Origin: Bacteroidales bacterium
GTDB lineage: Bacteria > Bacteroidota > Bacteroidia > Bacteroidales > Paludibacteraceae
DNA: 5,824 nt
Assembly (NCBI GenBank): GCA_900767595.1
Contig: CAAFZS010000032.1
Span: forward strand, 1 to 5,824
Direction of reading: 5' to 3'
Below are positions 5,545 through 5,824 of the stretch, piece after piece. Both the position numbers and the translations under genes were made by a program. The notes below the pieces were generated by a model that saw only the letters and a list, made by a program, of their open reading frames with translations, ran no database searches and was not told the origin of the DNA. The stretch's first letter is position 1. The number at the start of each line of letters is the position of its first letter.

Positions 5545-5760
5545 ATGGACCAACTTTGGATAGTCATAATACTCCTTGCACTCGCTTTTGCAGGCTTAAG
5601 TATCCGAATCCTAATTAAGAAAAACGGAGAGTTTAGCAGTAAGGATGTAGGGCGGAGCGAAGCGATGCGCAAGCGCGGAATCCATTGTATTCGCACGCAG
5701 GATGTCGAGATGCGCCATCCGAAGAATAAGATCGATGTTAAATTAGTACTGTTGCGATAA
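5545..5760 (+). CDS. Small single-pass membrane protein, unknown function
   Basis: A 71-residue protein. Residues 4-24 are strongly hydrophobic (LWIVIILLALAFAGLSIRI), followed by the positive RILIKK, which suggests an N-out/C-in or anchor topology with a short, basic cytoplasmic tail containing one Cys (48). The organisation resembles a group of small Bacteroidales membrane proteins with an FxxxxxGxxxxMRKRGI-like tail, recognised from memory rather than a search. A well-placed promoter with a very short leader and a clean TAA stop support it as a real gene. It is transcribed away from the bactofilin operon. No function can be assigned. Confidence 0.72.
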   Translation: MDQLWIVIILLALAFAGLSIRILIKKNGEFSSKDVGRSEAMRKRGIHCIRTQDVEMRHPKNKIDVKLVLLR

Positions 5761-5793
5761 ATTTCGCATAATTTTATAAATCATTAAATAACG

Positions 5794-5812
5794 TTTGTTC
5801 TTTGACATTTTG
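5794..5812 (+). promoter_or_regulatory. Possible boxA-like leader motif for a downstream unit
   Basis: TTTGTTCTTTGACATTTTG resembles the boxA-like GTTCTTTGACA sequence I recall from rRNA-operon leaders in Bacteroidota. No complete TTTG/TAnnTTTG promoter is visible between the stop of the small gene (5760) and this motif, and the downstream gene is outside the window. The call is tentative. No terminator for the small gene is evident in 5761-5824. Confidence 0.3.
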
Positions 5813-5824
5813 ATTGAAAGGAAA

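Noticed and set aside
5644..5680. Purine/GC-rich patch in the small gene resembling the left-edge repeats
   Set aside because: Only very short strings such as ATGTAGGG and CGAAGCG are shared, and the reading frame continues through without an evident insertion.

Overview
The window looks like a chromosomal segment of a Bacteroidales bacterium (Bacteroides/Porphyromonas/Prevotella-type). The evidence is threefold: promoters of the Bacteroidota form TTTG-(20)-TAnnTTTG, AT-rich start contexts without Shine-Dalgarno sequences, and protein families typical of the group (bactofilin, DUF1015, a lipidated TPR/PD40/OmpA protein). The genus cannot be fixed from the sequence alone.

Layout from left to right. 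Positions 1-220 hold no gene, only GC-rich DNA with two full copies and one truncated copy of a 68-69 bp tandem repeat. A minus-strand tRNA-His(GUG) lies at 253-329, with its own promoter (360-391) and an intrinsic terminator (221-250). From 5428 down to 420 runs a tightly packed minus-strand operon: bactofilin, DUF1015 protein, PorE-like OmpA lipoprotein, thymidylate synthase (thyA), dihydrofolate reductase (folA). Junctions are 15 bp apart, 14 bp overlapping, 1 bp overlapping and 4 bp overlapping, so one transcript from the promoter at 5480-5511 is likely. No terminator follows folA, so readthrough into tRNA-His is possible. A divergent plus-strand gene at 5545-5760 encodes a 71-residue single-pass membrane protein. 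Its promoter is interlocked with the operon promoter. The right edge carries a boxA-like leader motif that may belong to the next transcription unit.

The operon joins envelope or cytoskeletal functions (a polymerising bactofilin and a peptidoglycan-binding outer-membrane lipoprotein with the domain order of type IX secretion protein PorE) to the dTMP/folate cycle: ThyA makes dTMP and dihydrofolate, and DHFR reduces the dihydrofolate. The DUF1015 protein is of unverified function and carries an ADGHHR motif.

Most of the window is ordinary core genome. The points most worth a second look are: folA, with an octanucleotide array, a perfect inverted repeat and acidic residues where NADPH 2'-phosphate ligands are expected; the interlocked divergent promoters and a nearly identical promoter at tRNA-His; two acceptor-stem mismatches in tRNA-His; and the 69-bp repeats. 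I did not find a clearly new multi-gene defence or mobile system.
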